DNA from: Lachnospiraceae bacterium
Lineage (GTDB): Bacteria; Bacillota; Clostridia; Lachnospirales; Lachnospiraceae
DNA length: 64,000 nucleotides
Direction: 5' to 3'
Assembly: GCA_030526405.1 (NCBI GenBank)
Contig: JAUNCZ010000007.1
Span: 26,410 to 90,409, forward strand
Shown piece by piece: positions 63,205-64,000 of this stretch. The translations under genes were made by a program, and so were the position numbers. The notes beneath the pieces are model-generated. The model saw nothing but the letters and a program-made list of their open reading frames with translations, was not told where the DNA came from and did no database searches. Position 1 is the stretch's first letter. Each line of letters starts with the position of its first letter.

Positions 63205-63279
63205 GTTATCAAAAAATAATCTGTTATATTATCACTACTGCTATCAGATCGAATATCTACTGAGAAATGGAGGCTCTTA

Positions 63280-63717
63280 ATGAGAGAAATGATCCTGCTT
63301 TTTGAAATCAATGATCCTAAAATGAAAACTGCCATCACATCTGCTCTCCTCCCCTTGAAGATCCGTGTGAAACAGATCCGCCCGGAGGAATACGGAAAGA
63401 AGCTTGGTGTTCTTGCAGGTACACTGCCTGAAGAAACCTCAGCTGACAGCCAGATGGCAGCTGCCGATGGAAACCAGCCGGCCACTACCGGTGAACAGAT
63501 CTGCACTTCCTTATCCGACAGCATGCTGGTTCTCTGTGGAATCCAGGGTAATAAGCTGAATCTGGTTCTCTCCGCTCTCAGAAGCAAAGGTGTTCGCCTG
63601 CCTTATAAAGCTATCCTTACTCCTGATAATCAGAACTGGAAGCCAGGCGAATTACTGAATGAGTTAAAGAAAGAGCATGAAGCCATGACCTCTGGAGCTG
63701 CCGGTGCACATTCCTGA
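63280..63717 (+). CDS. DUF3783 family protein
   Basis: 145 residues. The C-terminal half carries the family's usual pattern: MLVLCGIQGNKLNLVLSALRSK, then GVRLPYKAILTPDNQNW and a Leu-rich amphipathic helix. The N-terminal third looks like a ferredoxin-like alpha/beta half, with a variable Ala/Thr-rich loop between. Function unknown. ATG after AAATGGAGG. It stands alone between tRNA genes and two terminators. Confidence 0.8.
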   Translation: MREMILLFEINDPKMKTAITSALLPLKIRVKQIRPEEYGKKLGVLAGTLPEETSADSQMAAADGNQPATTGEQICTSLSDSMLVLCGIQGNKLNLVLSALRSKGVRLPYKAILTPDNQNWKPGELLNELKKEHEAMTSGAAGAHS

Positions 63718-63754
63718 TGCTGATTACATAAATCCCAAATCTTCTTGAAAAAAT

Positions 63755-63795
63755 AAAACCGTCACAAACTCTTATAAAGGGTTTGTGACGGTTTT
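63755..63795 (+). terminator. Terminator of the DUF3783 gene
   Basis: 15-bp perfect stem AAAACCGTCACAAAC/GTTTGTGACGGTTTT, then T-rich sequence. Confidence 0.9.
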
Positions 63796-63826
63796 TATCA
63801 ACACGTTTTCCTACAAATCCATGAAG

Positions 63827-63864
63827 AAAGCGGTTGCAGATAAATGAGTATCTGCAACCGCTTT
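63827..63864. terminator. Second hairpin terminator
   Basis: 16-bp perfect stem AAAGCGGTTGCAGATA with its complement, loop of six, before the opposing tRNA-Asn. Confidence 0.75.
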
Positions 63865-63887
63865 TAAGTAATTTCCTCAAAAACAAA

Positions 63888-63925
63888 AAAGGTGCTTTTG
63901 CCGCTGTCGCGTCAAAAACACTTTT
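63888..63925 (-). terminator. Possible terminator of the tRNA-Asn transcript
   Basis: Imperfect stem, AAAGTG-TTTTTG with CAAAAGCACCTTT on the minus strand, followed by a long T run. Confidence 0.45.
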
Positions 63926-63952
63926 AATGAAAACTTTGAAGAATCAAAAAAA

Positions 63953-64000
63953 CTCCCCGAGTTGGGCTCGAACCAACAACCCCACGGTTAACAGCCGTGT
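63953..64000 (-). tRNA. tRNA-Asn (anticodon GTT), partial
   Basis: The 3' part is present: discriminator G, acceptor TCGGGGA, a T-arm with GGTTCGAGCC, then variable loop and an anticodon stem ACGGC with loop TGTTAACC-type sequence reading GTT. The 5' end lies beyond the window edge. Confidence 0.9.

Overview
The window reads as a chromosomal segment of a Gram-positive anaerobe of the class Clostridia, most likely family Lachnospiraceae. This is inferred from gene content, not from a marker gene. Pointers are the ispF-cysS-mrnC-rlmB-sigH block, a GGDD-type pyrophosphate-linked phosphofructokinase beside pyruvate phosphate dikinase, DUF3786 and DUF3783 proteins, a type III pantothenate kinase, AGGAGG-type ribosome sites, many GCTGTCGCA-type hairpin terminators, and tRNA genes without an encoded CCA.

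Layout. 0-1 kb: end of a uracil permease and upp. 1-7.4 kb, minus strand: tRNA-Thr, sigH, rlmB, mrnC, cysS, ispF, a glycosyltransferase and mutY. 7.5-7.8 kb: a non-coding, hairpin-rich element with inverted-repeat ends. 7.8-9.8 kb: HAD phosphatase, pseudouridine synthase, 2H phosphoesterase. 9.9-15.4 kb: a membrane Ser/Thr kinase overlapping an Ig-like surface protein, then a frameshifted gene. 15.4-22 kb: a 42-residue membrane ORF, DUF3786 protein, MATE pump, phosphopantetheinyl transferase, PIN-like protein, AraC regulator. 22-27 kb: methyltransferase, surface propeller-like protein, nrdR, coaX, SEC-C protein, PAP2 phosphatase. 27-32.3 kb: pcrA and a CsoR-box-controlled copA that carries a copZ-like domain with its own internal ribosome site. 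32.5-49.3 kb: a glycolytic stretch, all on the minus strand (pfp, fba, ppdK, tpiA, pgk, gap), interspersed with DegV, an alanine symporter, an unusual KaiC-like/ATP-grasp fusion and an L,D-transpeptidase. 49.5-52.9 kb: mnmA-iscU-iscS-iscR with an IscR-like box. 53-58.3 kb: DAHP synthase, a structured intergenic element, a Xer-like recombinase with replaced catalytic residues, a cell-envelope glycosyltransferase and a second MATE pump.

58.8-62.95 kb is an A/T-rich accessory island between two tRNA pairs (Thr/CAT and Asp/Val). A BlaI-type repressor, a BlaR1-like membrane protease without a penicillin-sensor domain and an 84-residue secreted peptide face a divergent operon. That operon encodes a 12-residue leader ORF, a secreted protein, a multi-pass membrane protein, a glycine/alanine-rich peptide and a two-helix membrane protein. 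One palindrome lies across both -35 elements, so the two operons are probably one regulon. This is the best candidate here for an undescribed system. The window closes with a DUF3783 gene and a partial tRNA-Asn.

Starts were chosen from ribosome-binding sites read in the sequence, so several differ from the longest open frame. No searches, folding or composition calculations were run.
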